Made by a program: the position numbers and the translations under genes. This document shows positions 49,829 to 58,202 of a stretch of 64,000 nt of DNA, piece after piece. This DNA is from Orlajensenia sp001423545. GTDB lineage: Bacteria; Actinomycetota; Actinomycetes; Actinomycetales; Microbacteriaceae. Position 1 is the first letter of the stretch; the number at the start of each line of letters is the position of its first letter. Under the pieces are notes generated by a model. The model did no database searches. It saw only the letters and a program-made list of their open reading frames with translations, and was not told the origin of the DNA. The stretch spans positions 434,001 through 498,000 of the forward strand of contig LMOK01000003.1 in assembly GCA_001423545.1 (NCBI GenBank), in the 5' to 3' direction.

Positions 49829-51154
49829 CTAGAACTGGTGTTCCTCGGTCGATCCGACGAGGGCGAGAGTGGCGCTCGAGGGGTTGAGCGCCGTGCTGAT
49901 TCGATCGAAGTAGCCGGTGCCGACCTCCTGCTGGTGGCGGGTGGCGGTGTAGCCGTTCTTCTCGGAGGCGAACTCCGCCTCCTGGAGCTCGACGTATGCA
50001 CTCATGTGGCGCTCGTTGTAGCCGCGGGCGAGTTCGAACATCGAGTGGTTGAGGGCGTGGAAGCCCGCGAGGGTGATGAACTGGAAGGCGTAGCCCATCG
50101 AGGCCAGCTCGCGCTGGAAGGTCGCGATCTGGCCGTCGTCGAGGTGGCGCTTCCAGTTGAACGACGGCGAGCAGTTGTAGCTGAGGCGCTTGCCGGGGAA
50201 CTTCTCGTGGATGGCCTCGGCGAAGCGGCGGGCGAGGTCGAGGTCGGGCTCGGCCGACTCGACCCAGAGCAGGTCGGCGTACTCGGCGTAGGCGAGTCCG
50301 CGGGCGATAACCGGCTCGATGCCGTTCTGCACCTCGTAAAAGCCCTCGGCCGTGCGCTCACCGGTGAGGAACGGACGGTCGCGCTCGTCGTGGTCGCTGG
50401 TGAGCAGCGTGGCGGCGAGGGAGTCTGTGCGGGCGATGATGATCGTCGGCACGTCGGAGACGTCGGCCGCGAGGCGCGCGGCATTGAGGGTGCGGATGTG
50501 CTGGCCCGTCGGGATCAGCACCTTGCCGCCCATGTGGCCGCACTTCTTCTCGCTGGCGAGCTGGTCCTCCCAGTGCACGCCCGCCGCTCCGGCCTCGATC
50601 ATGCCCTGCATCAGCTCGTAGGCGTTGAGCGGTCCGCCGAAGCCGGCCTCGGCATCCGCGACGATCGGGGCCATCCAGTCGCGCCCGGGCTCGATCTGGC
50701 CGGCGCGCAGCAGGGCGTTGTTGATGCGACGCACGACGGCGGGCACCGAGTTCGCCGGGTACAGCGACTGGTCGGGGTAGGTCTGGCCGGCCAGGTTGGC
50801 GTCGGCTGCGACCTGCCAGCCCGAGAGGTAGATGGCCTCGAGGCCGGCGCGCACCTGCTGCACGGCCTGGTTGCCGGTGAGGGCGCCGAGGGCTGCGACC
50901 CAGGTCGGGTCCTCCTCGGGGGCGAAGGCCGTGCCGTCGGTGCGCTGGATGAGCTCCCTGAGCTTCTCCGAACCGCGACGCGCGAGAGTGCGATCCTCCC
51001 GCACCGGACCACGGAGGTCGACGACGTCGGCTGCGCTGTAGTCGCGACGGATGCCGTCCCAGCGTGAATCGGCCTGCCATTCGAGTTCGAGTTCGGCGGC
51101 GCTCTGCGTCTGGTCGCCCGGGCGGCTCTGCGTGGGGCGGGGCGGGGTGCTCAT
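49829..51154 (-). CDS. aceA: Isocitrate lyase (glyoxylate cycle)
   Basis: 441 residues. Cleaves isocitrate to succinate and glyoxylate, bypassing the CO2-releasing steps of the TCA cycle. The catalytic loop KKCGHMGGKVL (Cys205) is intact, with WEDQLASE just before it and LSYNCSPSFNWKRHL and TLAGFHALNHSMF later, all diagnostic. ATG 51154 follows GAAAGG by eight bases. Upstream lie two palindromes, one of them related to a site before the RamB-like gene. It is followed by aceB on the same strand. Confidence 0.97.
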   Translation of the reverse strand: MSTPPRPTQSRPGDQTQSAAELELEWQADSRWDGIRRDYSAADVVDLRGPVREDRTLARRGSEKLRELIQRTDGTAFAPEEDPTWVAALGALTGNQAVQQVRAGLEAIYLSGWQVAADANLAGQTYPDQSLYPANSVPAVVRRINNALLRAGQIEPGRDWMAPIVADAEAGFGGPLNAYELMQGMIEAGAAGVHWEDQLASEKKCGHMGGKVLIPTGQHIRTLNAARLAADVSDVPTIIIARTDSLAATLLTSDHDERDRPFLTGERTAEGFYEVQNGIEPVIARGLAYAEYADLLWVESAEPDLDLARRFAEAIHEKFPGKRLSYNCSPSFNWKRHLDDGQIATFQRELASMGYAFQFITLAGFHALNHSMFELARGYNERHMSAYVELQEAEFASEKNGYTATRHQQEVGTGYFDRISTALNPSSATLALVGSTEEHQF

Positions 51155-51202
51155 GGGATGTGCCTTTCGGATCGGACGCCGCCTGGAGGCTGCGGCGCTG
51201 GT

Positions 51203-51217
51203 GTGTTGCACCAACAC
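51203..51217. promoter_or_regulatory. Perfect 6-3-6 palindrome in aceA upstream region
   Basis: GTGTTG, CAC, CAACAC, 49-63 bases before the aceA ATG. It would sit at or near the promoter. Binding protein unknown; an acetate-metabolism regulator is plausible. Confidence 0.45.
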
Positions 51218-51254
51218 TGCTGCCGCGCGGCATCCGTCGATCCGAATGCGTGTG

Positions 51255-51276
51255 CAGAAATAGACCCGGTCTTCTG
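51255..51276 (-). promoter_or_regulatory. RamB-type operator candidate upstream of aceA
   Basis: On the minus strand CAGAAGA … TTTCTG spans 22 bases, matching 15 of 22 positions of the palindrome at 55046-55067 before the RamB-like gene, including both outer half-sites. It lies 101-122 bases upstream of aceA. Confidence 0.45.
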
Positions 51277-51328
51277 CCGGGGAGAAGAACGGGGTGTCAG
51301 AGCGGCTTCGGGGCCGCTCGACCGAGCG

Positions 51329-51895
51329 TCACTCGGTGACGCCGCAGAGCTCCTGCACGCCGACGATGCTGTCGGAGAAGGCCGTGAGCTGGTCGCCGAA
51401 GGCATCGACGTCGATCGACTCCGGATCGGTCGAGAAGGCGATGAGGTAGTCGAAGTACGACTGGCTCGAGGCGACGACGGCGTCGGCTGCAGGCTTGACG
51501 TCGGCGTTGGTGACCTGGGCGGCCGCGGCAGTGAGGTCGGCGCTGGCCTTGTCGATGGCGGCCTGGGCTGCTGCCGGATCGGTTCCGAGCATGTCCATGT
51601 TCTCGTCGGTGTCGAGGCCGGAGAGCGAGGTGATGGCGTCGTTCATGATGACGCAGGCCTCCTCGACGGTCTGCGCGGCTGCGGCCGGGGCACTGGCCGA
51701 CGGCGCCGGTGGCGTGCTCGCCCCGTCGGTGGCACCGGGAGTGGCGCTCGCGGTCGATCCGGGCGTGGCCGACGGTGTCGGTGTGACCGATCGGGTCGAG
51801 GTCGGCGATGCCGATGGTCCCGCGGGTCCGGAGCATCCGGTGAGCAGAAGCGCCCCCGACACGATGACGACGGCGATGACACTGCGATAGCCCAC
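51329..51895 (-). CDS. Hypothetical lipoprotein
   Basis: 188 residues. Signal peptide with lipobox LLTGC (Cys21), then a Ser/Thr/Pro/Ala linker of about 50 residues typical of surface lipoproteins, then a helical acidic domain (about 75-188) with two Cys (EEACVIMN and ELCGVTE) that could form a disulfide. No enzymatic motif. Start is GTG 51895. It lies between aceA and the SRPBCC gene and is probably a single transcription unit. Confidence 0.75.
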   Translation of the reverse strand: MGYRSVIAVVIVSGALLLTGCSGPAGPSASPTSTRSVTPTPSATPGSTASATPGATDGASTPPAPSASAPAAAAQTVEEACVIMNDAITSLSGLDTDENMDMLGTDPAAAQAAIDKASADLTAAAAQVTNADVKPAADAVVASSQSYFDYLIAFSTDPESIDVDAFGDQLTAFSDSIVGVQELCGVTE

Positions 51896-51996
51896 GAATC
51901 CCCCTGATCAACTTCGTTCTGCTGTACTGCCGACCCTATGTCAGGGGGCAGCCGGCTGCCAGTGCCGGGCGACGGATACCTCGAGAATCCGCCCTG

Positions 51997-52012
51997 ACCC
52001 CCGAAAGGGGGT
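51997..52012. promoter_or_regulatory. GAAA-capped hairpin in divergent gap
   Basis: ACCCCC and GGGGGT pair around a GAAA tetraloop, 46 bases before the SRPBCC start. An outer inverted repeat CCCCCTGA (51900-51907) / TCAGGGGG (51941-51948) lies beside it. Either could be an operator or an RNA structure; no partner is identifiable. Confidence 0.35.
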
Positions 52013-52058
52013 TGCCCCCGATGGCCCGGCACGTCGTGCGGACTAGCCTGAGGAGACC

Positions 52059-52526
52059 ATGCCGACCCGAGATCCCCGCCTCATCACAGTGCGCTCAGAA
52101 CGCCGTATCGCACTGGACCCCTCGACGGTGTGGTCCATGCTCGCCGACCACCGCTTCGACGCCATCTGGCGGGAGGGAGTCGAGGAGATGAGCCAGGACA
52201 CCACGGGAACGGTGCGCAACGGAACCCGCACGGTGGAGCAGTTCCGCATGCTCGGTCAGCGCACGACGAACACGGCGATCATCAGCAGAGTCGATCCCGG
52301 AGTCGCCTTCTCCTGGGCGACGACCTCGGGCACCGACGCCGACGGCGAACGGCGGATCGAGCCGGTGGAGGGCGGCGTGCGCGTGGTGCTGACGACGACA
52401 TCTCGACCGGGCAGCCGCATCGAACGGATGCTCGGTCCGCTCCTCGGGTCGTCACTGCGGCGAGCACTCGACCGCAGCCTCGAGCGCTTCGAGGACCTCG
52501 TGCTGGAGTCCGCGCACCAGTTCTGA
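52059..52526 (+). CDS. SRPBCC/START-like family protein
   Basis: 155 residues. The N-terminal pattern (ITVRSERRIALDPSTVWSMLADHRFDAIWREGVEEM) and the later VEGGVRVVLTTTSRP followed by a long amphipathic C-terminal helix (GSSLRRALDRSLERFEDLVLE) match polyketide-cyclase/dehydrase-like SRPBCC proteins. These bind hydrophobic ligands in a helix-grip fold. No specific ligand can be named. TAGCCT is a possible -10 and GAGGAG lies just ahead of the ATG. Confidence 0.8.
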   Translation: MPTRDPRLITVRSERRIALDPSTVWSMLADHRFDAIWREGVEEMSQDTTGTVRNGTRTVEQFRMLGQRTTNTAIISRVDPGVAFSWATTSGTDADGERRIEPVEGGVRVVLTTTSRPGSRIERMLGPLLGSSLRRALDRSLERFEDLVLESAHQF

Positions 52527-52539
52527 CCTCAGCGATCGG

Positions 52540-54198
52540 CTACTCCGCCGAGTGGACCAGCGCTCCGTCCACCCAGGTGCTGAGCACTCGGGTGTCGGCG
52601 ATCGCCGTCGCCGGTCCGGTGAACGGATCCCGGTCGAGCACCACGAGGTCGGCGAGACAGCCGGGCTCGATGCGACCGGTGGAGCCGTCGCGGCCGTTGA
52701 GCCAGGCGCTGCCGGCCGTGTAGGCCGTCAGCGCTGTCGCGAGGTCGAGGCGCTGCCCGGCGTCCCCCAGTGGTGCGGCATCCGACCCCGGACCGACCCG
52801 GTTGACGGCGACGTGGATGGCGGCCAGCGGGTCCGCCGTCGACACCGGCCAGTCGCTGCCGGCGCCCAGCAGCACCCCGGCGCGATCGAGCTCGCCGAAC
52901 GGGTAGTGCCGCGCCTCGAGCTCGGCGTCCAGGAACGGCAGCGCCAACTCGTCGAGCTGCGGCTCGTGGCAGGCCCAGAGCGCCTGCAGGTTGGCCGCGG
53001 CACCGAGCTCGGCGAAACGCGCCACGTCCACCTCGTCGACGATCTGCAGGTGGGCGAGGTGGTGACGGCGCTGCGGGGCGTCGGCCGCGCGGGCGGGCAA
53101 CGCCTCCAGCGCGTCGAGAGCCTCGCGTACGGCCCTGTTGCCGAGGGCGTGGAAGTGCACCTGGAAGCCGGCGGCATCCGCCCCCAGCACGGCGGCGTCG
53201 AGAGCCTGCGGGGTGAGGAACGAGTGCCCGGAGTTGGAGGTCGGGTGTCCGTGGGCGTCACGGTAGGGCGTGTTCATCGCCGCCGTGAAGTTCTCGGCCA
53301 CCCCGTCGACCATGATCTTGATGCTGTCGGCGCGCAACCGTTCGGGCACGCCGAGCGCCGCGACCTCGTCGCGGCGGCGGACCATCTCGTCGAGCTGCGA
53401 CGTGTCGCGCTCGCGCTCCCACCACAGCGCGGCGACGACGCGGGCCGTGAGGGTGCCGTCGGCGACAGCCCGCAGGTAGACCGGGAGGGTGTCGGGCAGA
53501 CCGAGCACCTCGCCGACCATGGCGTCCTGCCAGCCGGTGACGCCCTGGGCGAGCAGCTCCTCCTGGGCTCGCAGCAGGCCGCGGTACGCCAACTCGGGGT
53601 CGATGTCGGGAGCGTGCGTCTCGATCAGGGCGACGGCGCCCTCGTGCAGGGTGCCGCTCGGCGCACCAGCGGCATCCCGCTCGATGCGACCGTCGGATGG
53701 GTCGGGCGTCTCGGCCGTGAGCCCGGCGAGCGCCAGGGCCAGCGAGTTCGCCCACGCTCCGTGGTGATCGCGGTTGCTGAGCAGCACCGGGCGGTCGGCC
53801 ACGACGGCGTCGAGAGCGGCCGCCGTCGGGGTGCCGCCCGGGAAGAACTCCATCGACCAGCCGGCCCCGCGGATCCACGGCTCGTCGGGGTTCGCCTGCG
53901 CGTACTCCGCGATGATCCGCAGGCAGTCCGCGGCATCCGTCGCCTTCGTGAGATCGCACTGCAGCATCTCGACCCCGGCCCCGATCGGGTGCACGTGGGC
54001 GTCCTGGAAACCGGCGACGACGAGCCGGCCCGAGGTGTCGACGACGGTGGTGGCGTCCCCGACCCAGGCGTGCAGCTCGTCGGTGGGGCCGACGGCGACG
54101 ATGCGCCCGTCGAGCACGGCGACATCGGCGGCGACGGATGCGGCAGCGCCCGCGCTGAACACGGCCCCGCCCGTGAAGACGACGTCGGCGATCGGCAT
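52540..54198 (-). CDS. YtcJ-like metal-dependent amidohydrolase
   Basis: 552 residues, amidohydrolase-superfamily TIM barrel. Metal ligands are visible in FQDAHVHPIG (His68, His70), Lys of SIKIMVDGV, His of HFHALGNRAV and HHLAHLQIV, and Asp of GAGSDWPVS. The C-terminal beta-sandwich closes with LADLVVLDRDPFTG. YtcJ-type enzymes hydrolyse amides, carbamates or imides; the substrate here is not known. ATG 54198 follows GAGGAGG. The gene ends 13 bases from the convergent SRPBCC gene. Confidence 0.9.
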   Translation of the reverse strand: MPIADVVFTGGAVFSAGAAASVAADVAVLDGRIVAVGPTDELHAWVGDATTVVDTSGRLVVAGFQDAHVHPIGAGVEMLQCDLTKATDAADCLRIIAEYAQANPDEPWIRGAGWSMEFFPGGTPTAAALDAVVADRPVLLSNRDHHGAWANSLALALAGLTAETPDPSDGRIERDAAGAPSGTLHEGAVALIETHAPDIDPELAYRGLLRAQEELLAQGVTGWQDAMVGEVLGLPDTLPVYLRAVADGTLTARVVAALWWERERDTSQLDEMVRRRDEVAALGVPERLRADSIKIMVDGVAENFTAAMNTPYRDAHGHPTSNSGHSFLTPQALDAAVLGADAAGFQVHFHALGNRAVREALDALEALPARAADAPQRRHHLAHLQIVDEVDVARFAELGAAANLQALWACHEPQLDELALPFLDAELEARHYPFGELDRAGVLLGAGSDWPVSTADPLAAIHVAVNRVGPGSDAAPLGDAGQRLDLATALTAYTAGSAWLNGRDGSTGRIEPGCLADLVVLDRDPFTGPATAIADTRVLSTWVDGALVHSAE

Positions 54199-54349
54199 GG
54201 GGCCTCCTCGAGTGCGCCCCCGGTGCGGGCGCTCCCTGCGAGCGTAGGCAGGTCGACGCGTCGACGGCCAGCGCACACCGACGGGTTGTCAGCCTGCCGT
54301 CGGTCAGAGTGTCAGGATGGGGGCCGCATCCGTTTCGAAAGGGCTCACC

Positions 54350-54895
54350 GTGTCTCGTCTGCTGCTCATCATCGACATCCAGAACGACTACTTCCCGGGT
54401 GGGGCGTTCCCCCTCGTCGAGCCGGAGGCCGCCGCCACGCGTGCGGCCGAGCTGTTGGCGGCGTTCCGCGAGGCCGGCGACCCCGTCATCCACGTGCAGC
54501 ACGTCTGGGATGCACCGGATGCCACCTTCATGCGCCCCGGCACCGCCGGCGTCGAGATCCACGAGCTGGTCGCGCCCGTCGGCGACGAGCCCGTGGTGCA
54601 GAAGGCGTCGCCGAACTCGTTCCTCGACACCGACCTGCTGGAGCGGCTGTGCGCCGTCGATCCCGATGACCTGGTCGTTGTCGGGATGATGAGCAGCATG
54701 TGCATCGACGCGACGGTGCGCGCCGCCAGCGACCTGGACTTCACCGTGACCGTCGCCCACGACGCGTGCGCTGCGCCCGACCTCGAGTTCGACGGCGCCG
54801 TCGTGCCGGCGGCGCAGGTGCACGGCGCGTTCATGGCGGCGCTCTCCGGCAGCTACGCGACGGTGACGACGGTCGAGGAGCTTCTGGCGCGCTGA
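54350..54895 (+). CDS. Isochorismatase-like cysteine hydrolase
   Basis: 181 residues. Catalytic triad of the family is intact: Asp9 in LLIIDIQNDYF, Lys85 in VVQKASPNSF, Cys118 in GMMSSMCIDATVR, with the preceding cis-peptide region VVVG. Such enzymes are amidases or nicotinamidase-like. GTG 54350 is preferred because GAAAGGG lies six bases upstream and the protein then starts at the family's normal point. An in-frame ATG 54317 lies exactly six bases after CAGAGT, so a leaderless, 11-residue longer form is also possible. Divergent from the amidohydrolase gene. Confidence 0.88.
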   Translation: MSRLLLIIDIQNDYFPGGAFPLVEPEAAATRAAELLAAFREAGDPVIHVQHVWDAPDATFMRPGTAGVEIHELVAPVGDEPVVQKASPNSFLDTDLLERLCAVDPDDLVVVGMMSSMCIDATVRAASDLDFTVTVAHDACAAPDLEFDGAVVPAAQVHGAFMAALSGSYATVTTVEELLAR

Positions 54896-54948
54896 CCGCT
54901 GCCGGCGGGCGCCCGGAACAGGGCCGATCGTCGAAAGCAGGCCAGACG

Positions 54949-54989
54949 GGCCTGTTCTCGGGCTGATGCTGCGATCCGGCCTGTTCTCG
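54949..54989 (+). repeat. Direct repeat GGCCTGTTCTCG, two copies
   Basis: The 12-mer occurs at 54949-54960 and 54978-54989, 29 bases apart start to start. A related inverted GGAACAGG lies near 54915. They stand upstream of the RamB-like gene and could be regulator sites. Confidence 0.4.
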
Positions 54990-55000
54990 CGAACGCGAGA
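54985..55000 (+). terminator. Short stem-loop 3' of the isochorismatase-like gene (weak)
   Basis: TCTCGCG and CGCGAGA are perfectly complementary with only two bases between them, so a real RNA hairpin would open to a shorter stem. No T-tract. It overlaps the second GGCCTGTTCTCG repeat. Confidence 0.3.
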
Positions 55001-55045
55001 GACGTGCGTCGGTCGCGGACGGCATCCGGGCTTGGGTGAGATCGA

Positions 55046-55067
55046 CAGAAGAACCGCGATTCTTCTG
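55046..55067. promoter_or_regulatory. Palindrome upstream of RamB-like gene (candidate autoregulatory site)
   Basis: CAGAAGAA, six bases, TTCTTCTG: a perfect 8-6-8 inverted repeat 37 bases before the ATG. A related site lies upstream of aceA at 51255-51276. Confidence 0.55.
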
Positions 55068-55103
55068 GTTGCCGCATCCGCGGGCCCGTGACACCATCAG
55101 TCC

Positions 55104-56588
55104 ATGATCAGCGCGGATGAGCTCGCTTCCGAGACCCTCGACGACGGGGTGGGCATCGACGCGCTCACCCTCGGACGCCGCATCCGGGCCCGCCGCGTGG
55201 CCCGCGAGCTGACGCTGGAGCACCTGGCCGCGGCCGTCGACAGGGCGCCGTCGCAGGTGTCGATGATCGAGAACGGCAAGCGCGAGCCCCGCCTCTCGAT
55301 GCTGCGGTCCATCGCGCTGGCCCTCGGCACGACCGTCGATGATCTGCTGCGCACGGATGCCGCCCCAGACCCGCGCGACGCCCTCGAGATCGCGGTCGAA
55401 CGCGCCCAGCGCGGCCCCGTGTTCGAGGCGCTCGGAATCCCGCGCATCCGCGTCAGCAAGGGCCAGAGCGACGAGACCCTGCAGGCGATCCTCTCGCTGC
55501 ACAACGAGATCTCGCGCCTCCACCGGGAGCGCGCCGCCACGCCGGAGGAGGCCCGCCGCGCCAACGTCGAACTGCGCGCCACCATGCGCGCCCGCGACAA
55601 CTACTTCTCCGAACTCGAGACCCTGGCGACGGAGCTGTTGACGGCTGTCGGGCACAACGGCGGACCCGTGTCGCAGCAGGTCGTCGCCGACATGGCCAGT
55701 CACCTGGGCTACTCGCTGCACTACGTCGGCGACCTGCCGCACTCCACCCGCTCGGTGACGGACAAGCGCAACGGCCGCATCTATCTCCCCACCGAGCAGT
55801 CGGCATCGCGCGACTCGCGCTCCCCCATCCTGCAGGCCTTCGCCACCCATCTGTGCGGTCACGACGAGCCCCGAAACTACGCCGATTTTCTGCGGCAGCG
55901 TGTGGAGACGAACTACCTCACGGCGGCGATCCTACTGCCGGAGCGTGACGCCGTGAAGGTGCTCACCGAGGCCAAGAACCTGCGCCGCATCTCGATGGAG
56001 GACCTGCGCGACGCCTTCGCCGTGTCGTACGAAACGGCCGCGCACCGCTTCACCAACCTCGCGACGGCGCGACTCGGCATCCCCGTGCACTTCATGAAGG
56101 TGCACGAATCGGGCACCATCATCAAGGCCTACGAGAACGACTCGGTGCGCTTCCCGAGCGACGCCCTCGGTGCCGTGGAGGGCACGACGGTCTGCCGCAA
56201 CTGGACGGCGCGCACGGTCTTCGACGTCGAGGACCGCTTCAGCCCCTGGTACCAGTACACCGACACCAGCACCGGAACCTTCTGGTGCACCTCGCGCATC
56301 GAGAAGGCCAAGGAGGGGGAGTACTCGGTGAGCGTCGGAGTGCCCTTCGACCACGTGAAGTGGTTCCGCGGCCGCGAGACTCCCCATCGCGCCGTGAGCC
56401 ACTGCCCGGACGAATCGTGTTGTCGCCGGGCGCCCACGGGCCTCGCCGATCGCTGGGCCGACCAGTCCTGGCCGGCGGCGCGCACCCCGACGAGCCTGCT
56501 CGCAGCGCTCCCCACCGGCACCTTCCCGGGCGTCGACCAGACCGAGGTCTACGAGTTCCTCGAGCGACACGCCCCCCGGACGATCTGA
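55104..56588 (+). CDS. RamB/ScfR-like XRE-family regulator of acetate metabolism
   Basis: 494 residues, the RamB layout. An XRE helix-turn-helix at about 22-82 (GRRIRARRVARELTLEHLAAAVDRAPSQVSMIENGKREP), a long helical middle, an ImmA/IrrE-like region without the HExxH protease motif (ILQAFATHLCGHDEPRNY), and a C-terminal domain with several Cys (CRNWTARTVFDVEDR, CPDESCCRR). In Corynebacterium, RamB represses aceA and aceB. Here those genes lie 4 kb away and share a related palindrome, so the same role is likely. It is transcribed alone, followed by a 128-base gap. Confidence 0.88.
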   Translation: MISADELASETLDDGVGIDALTLGRRIRARRVARELTLEHLAAAVDRAPSQVSMIENGKREPRLSMLRSIALALGTTVDDLLRTDAAPDPRDALEIAVERAQRGPVFEALGIPRIRVSKGQSDETLQAILSLHNEISRLHRERAATPEEARRANVELRATMRARDNYFSELETLATELLTAVGHNGGPVSQQVVADMASHLGYSLHYVGDLPHSTRSVTDKRNGRIYLPTEQSASRDSRSPILQAFATHLCGHDEPRNYADFLRQRVETNYLTAAILLPERDAVKVLTEAKNLRRISMEDLRDAFAVSYETAAHRFTNLATARLGIPVHFMKVHESGTIIKAYENDSVRFPSDALGAVEGTTVCRNWTARTVFDVEDRFSPWYQYTDTSTGTFWCTSRIEKAKEGEYSVSVGVPFDHVKWFRGRETPHRAVSHCPDESCCRRAPTGLADRWADQSWPAARTPTSLLAALPTGTFPGVDQTEVYEFLERHAPRTI

Positions 56589-56642
56589 CCGGAACCGCCA
56601 CGATCCCGAACGGTATCGAGAAGGCGGGCCGCAGGCGGGTTG

Positions 56643-56648
56643 GCAGAA
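56643..56648 (+). promoter_or_regulatory. Candidate -10 box for amine-oxidase/Pot operon
   Basis: CAGAAT, 69 bases before the GTG of the flavoprotein gene. It matches the -10 form used by the 4821 gene but is not leaderless here. No clear -35. Confidence 0.3.
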
Positions 56649-56716
56649 TGTCAGGAACGGTCGACGGAGACCAGCAGGTCCCGTCCGGCCCCTTCCTGCA
56701 GAGAGCGTGATCGATA

Positions 56717-58147
56717 GTGCACACCACAGTCTTCGAACGAGCCCGGCCAGCGGCATCCGTCGTCAGCCATGCCCTGAACGGAACCAGGCAGGCCTCGTTC
56801 TGGCTCGACGACCTGGCCGAGGCGACGCCCACCTACCCCCGGCTGACGGGCGACCTCGTCGCCGACCTGGTGGTCGTGGGCGGCGGCTACACCGGGCTCT
56901 GGACCGCGCTGCTCGCCAAGCGCGAGCGGCCGGAGGCACGCGTCGTGCTGCTCGAGGCGAAGACCATCGGCTGGGCGGCATCGGGGCGCAACGGCGGGTT
57001 CTGCGAGGCCAGCCTCACCCATGGAGACGAGAACGGCCTCAGCCGCTTCCCGAAGGAGTTCGACAGGCTGCAGGAACTCGGACTGGCGAACCTCGACGAG
57101 ATCGAGGCCACACTGGCCGAGCTCGGTGTCGACGCCGAGTTCGAGCGGAACGGCGCCATCGACCTCGCGGTGGAGCCGCACCAGGTCGAGTGGATGCGCG
57201 AGAGCGCCGGCGAGCACGCCCTGTTCCTCGACGAGACCGCGGTCCGGGCCCAGGTCGACTCCCCCACCTATCTCGCCGGCGTCTGGCACACCCGCACCTC
57301 GGCTCTGGTGCACCCGGCGAAGCTCGCCTTCGGCCTGGCCCAGGCCGCCGCAGCCGCCGGCGTCGAGATCTTCGAGAACTCGCGAGTGCTCGGCCTCGAC
57401 ACCGCCGGCCTCAGCGTGGCGCAGGGAACAGACGTGCGCACGGCGACCGGCACTGTGCGCGCAGTGCGCACGGCTCTCGCGACCAACGTCTTCCCGAGCC
57501 TGCTCAAGCGCAACGCCCTGCAGACGGTTCCCGTCTACGACTACGCGCTCATGACCGAGCCGCTCAGCAGCGACCAACTCGACGCCATCGGCTGGGCGAA
57601 CCGGCAGGGTCTCGGAGACTCGTCGAACCAGTTCCACTACTACAGGCTCAGCCGCGACAACCGCATCCTGTTCGGCGGCTACGACGCGGTCTACCACTAC
57701 GGCGGCCGCATCCGTGCGGAGTACGAGAACCGACCCGAGACCTTCCGCACCCTCGGCGAGCACTTCTTCACCACCTTCCCGCAGCTCGAGGGGCTGAGGT
57801 TCAGCCACCAGTGGGCCGGCGCCATCGACACCTGCAGCCGGTTCTGCGCCTTCTTCGGCGCTGCCCGCGGTGGCCGCATCGCCTACGCCACCGGCTACAC
57901 CGGGCTCGGCGTCGCCGCCACCCACTTCGGCGCGAAGGTCATGCTCGACCTGCTCGCCGGGCGCAAGACCGAGATCACCGAGCTCGAGATGGTGAAGTCG
58001 CGCCCGCTGCCGTTCCCGCCCGAGCCCCTGGCCTCCATCGGCATCCAGGCCACCCGCTGGTCGCTCGACCGCGCCGACCACAACCGCGGCGAGCGCAACC
58101 TCATCCTCAAGACCCTCGACGCCGTCGGCCTCGGGTTCGACTCCTGA
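56717..58147 (+). CDS. FAD-dependent oxidoreductase, DAO family (PuuB-like amine oxidase)
   Basis: 476 residues. The FAD-binding Rossmann site is VVVGGGYTGLWTALLAKRE (about 52-70), followed by VLLEAKTIGWAASGRNGGFCEASL, a pattern typical of gamma-glutamylputrescine oxidases and related DAO enzymes; the C terminus has GRIAYATGYTGLGVAATHFGAKVMLDLLAG. It is predicted to oxidise a polyamine or similar amine in the cytoplasm. GTG start. It is directly followed by a PotABCD-type importer, which fits uptake and oxidation of the same compound. In normal domain order, unlike the amine oxidase at 44415-45917. Confidence 0.9.
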   Translation: MHTTVFERARPAASVVSHALNGTRQASFWLDDLAEATPTYPRLTGDLVADLVVVGGGYTGLWTALLAKRERPEARVVLLEAKTIGWAASGRNGGFCEASLTHGDENGLSRFPKEFDRLQELGLANLDEIEATLAELGVDAEFERNGAIDLAVEPHQVEWMRESAGEHALFLDETAVRAQVDSPTYLAGVWHTRTSALVHPAKLAFGLAQAAAAAGVEIFENSRVLGLDTAGLSVAQGTDVRTATGTVRAVRTALATNVFPSLLKRNALQTVPVYDYALMTEPLSSDQLDAIGWANRQGLGDSSNQFHYYRLSRDNRILFGGYDAVYHYGGRIRAEYENRPETFRTLGEHFFTTFPQLEGLRFSHQWAGAIDTCSRFCAFFGAARGGRIAYATGYTGLGVAATHFGAKVMLDLLAGRKTEITELEMVKSRPLPFPPEPLASIGIQATRWSLDRADHNRGERNLILKTLDAVGLGFDS

Positions 58148-58202
58148 CGTCGCAGCCCAGCCTCAGCCCCACCCCAGCCCCACCCCGACGAGAGGACCAG
58201 CC

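Noticed and set aside
53258..54823. A 521-codon minus-strand frame running across the isochorismatase-like gene into the amidohydrolase
   Set aside because: It is out of frame with the amidohydrolase and antisense to the hydrolase gene; no domain in its translation.
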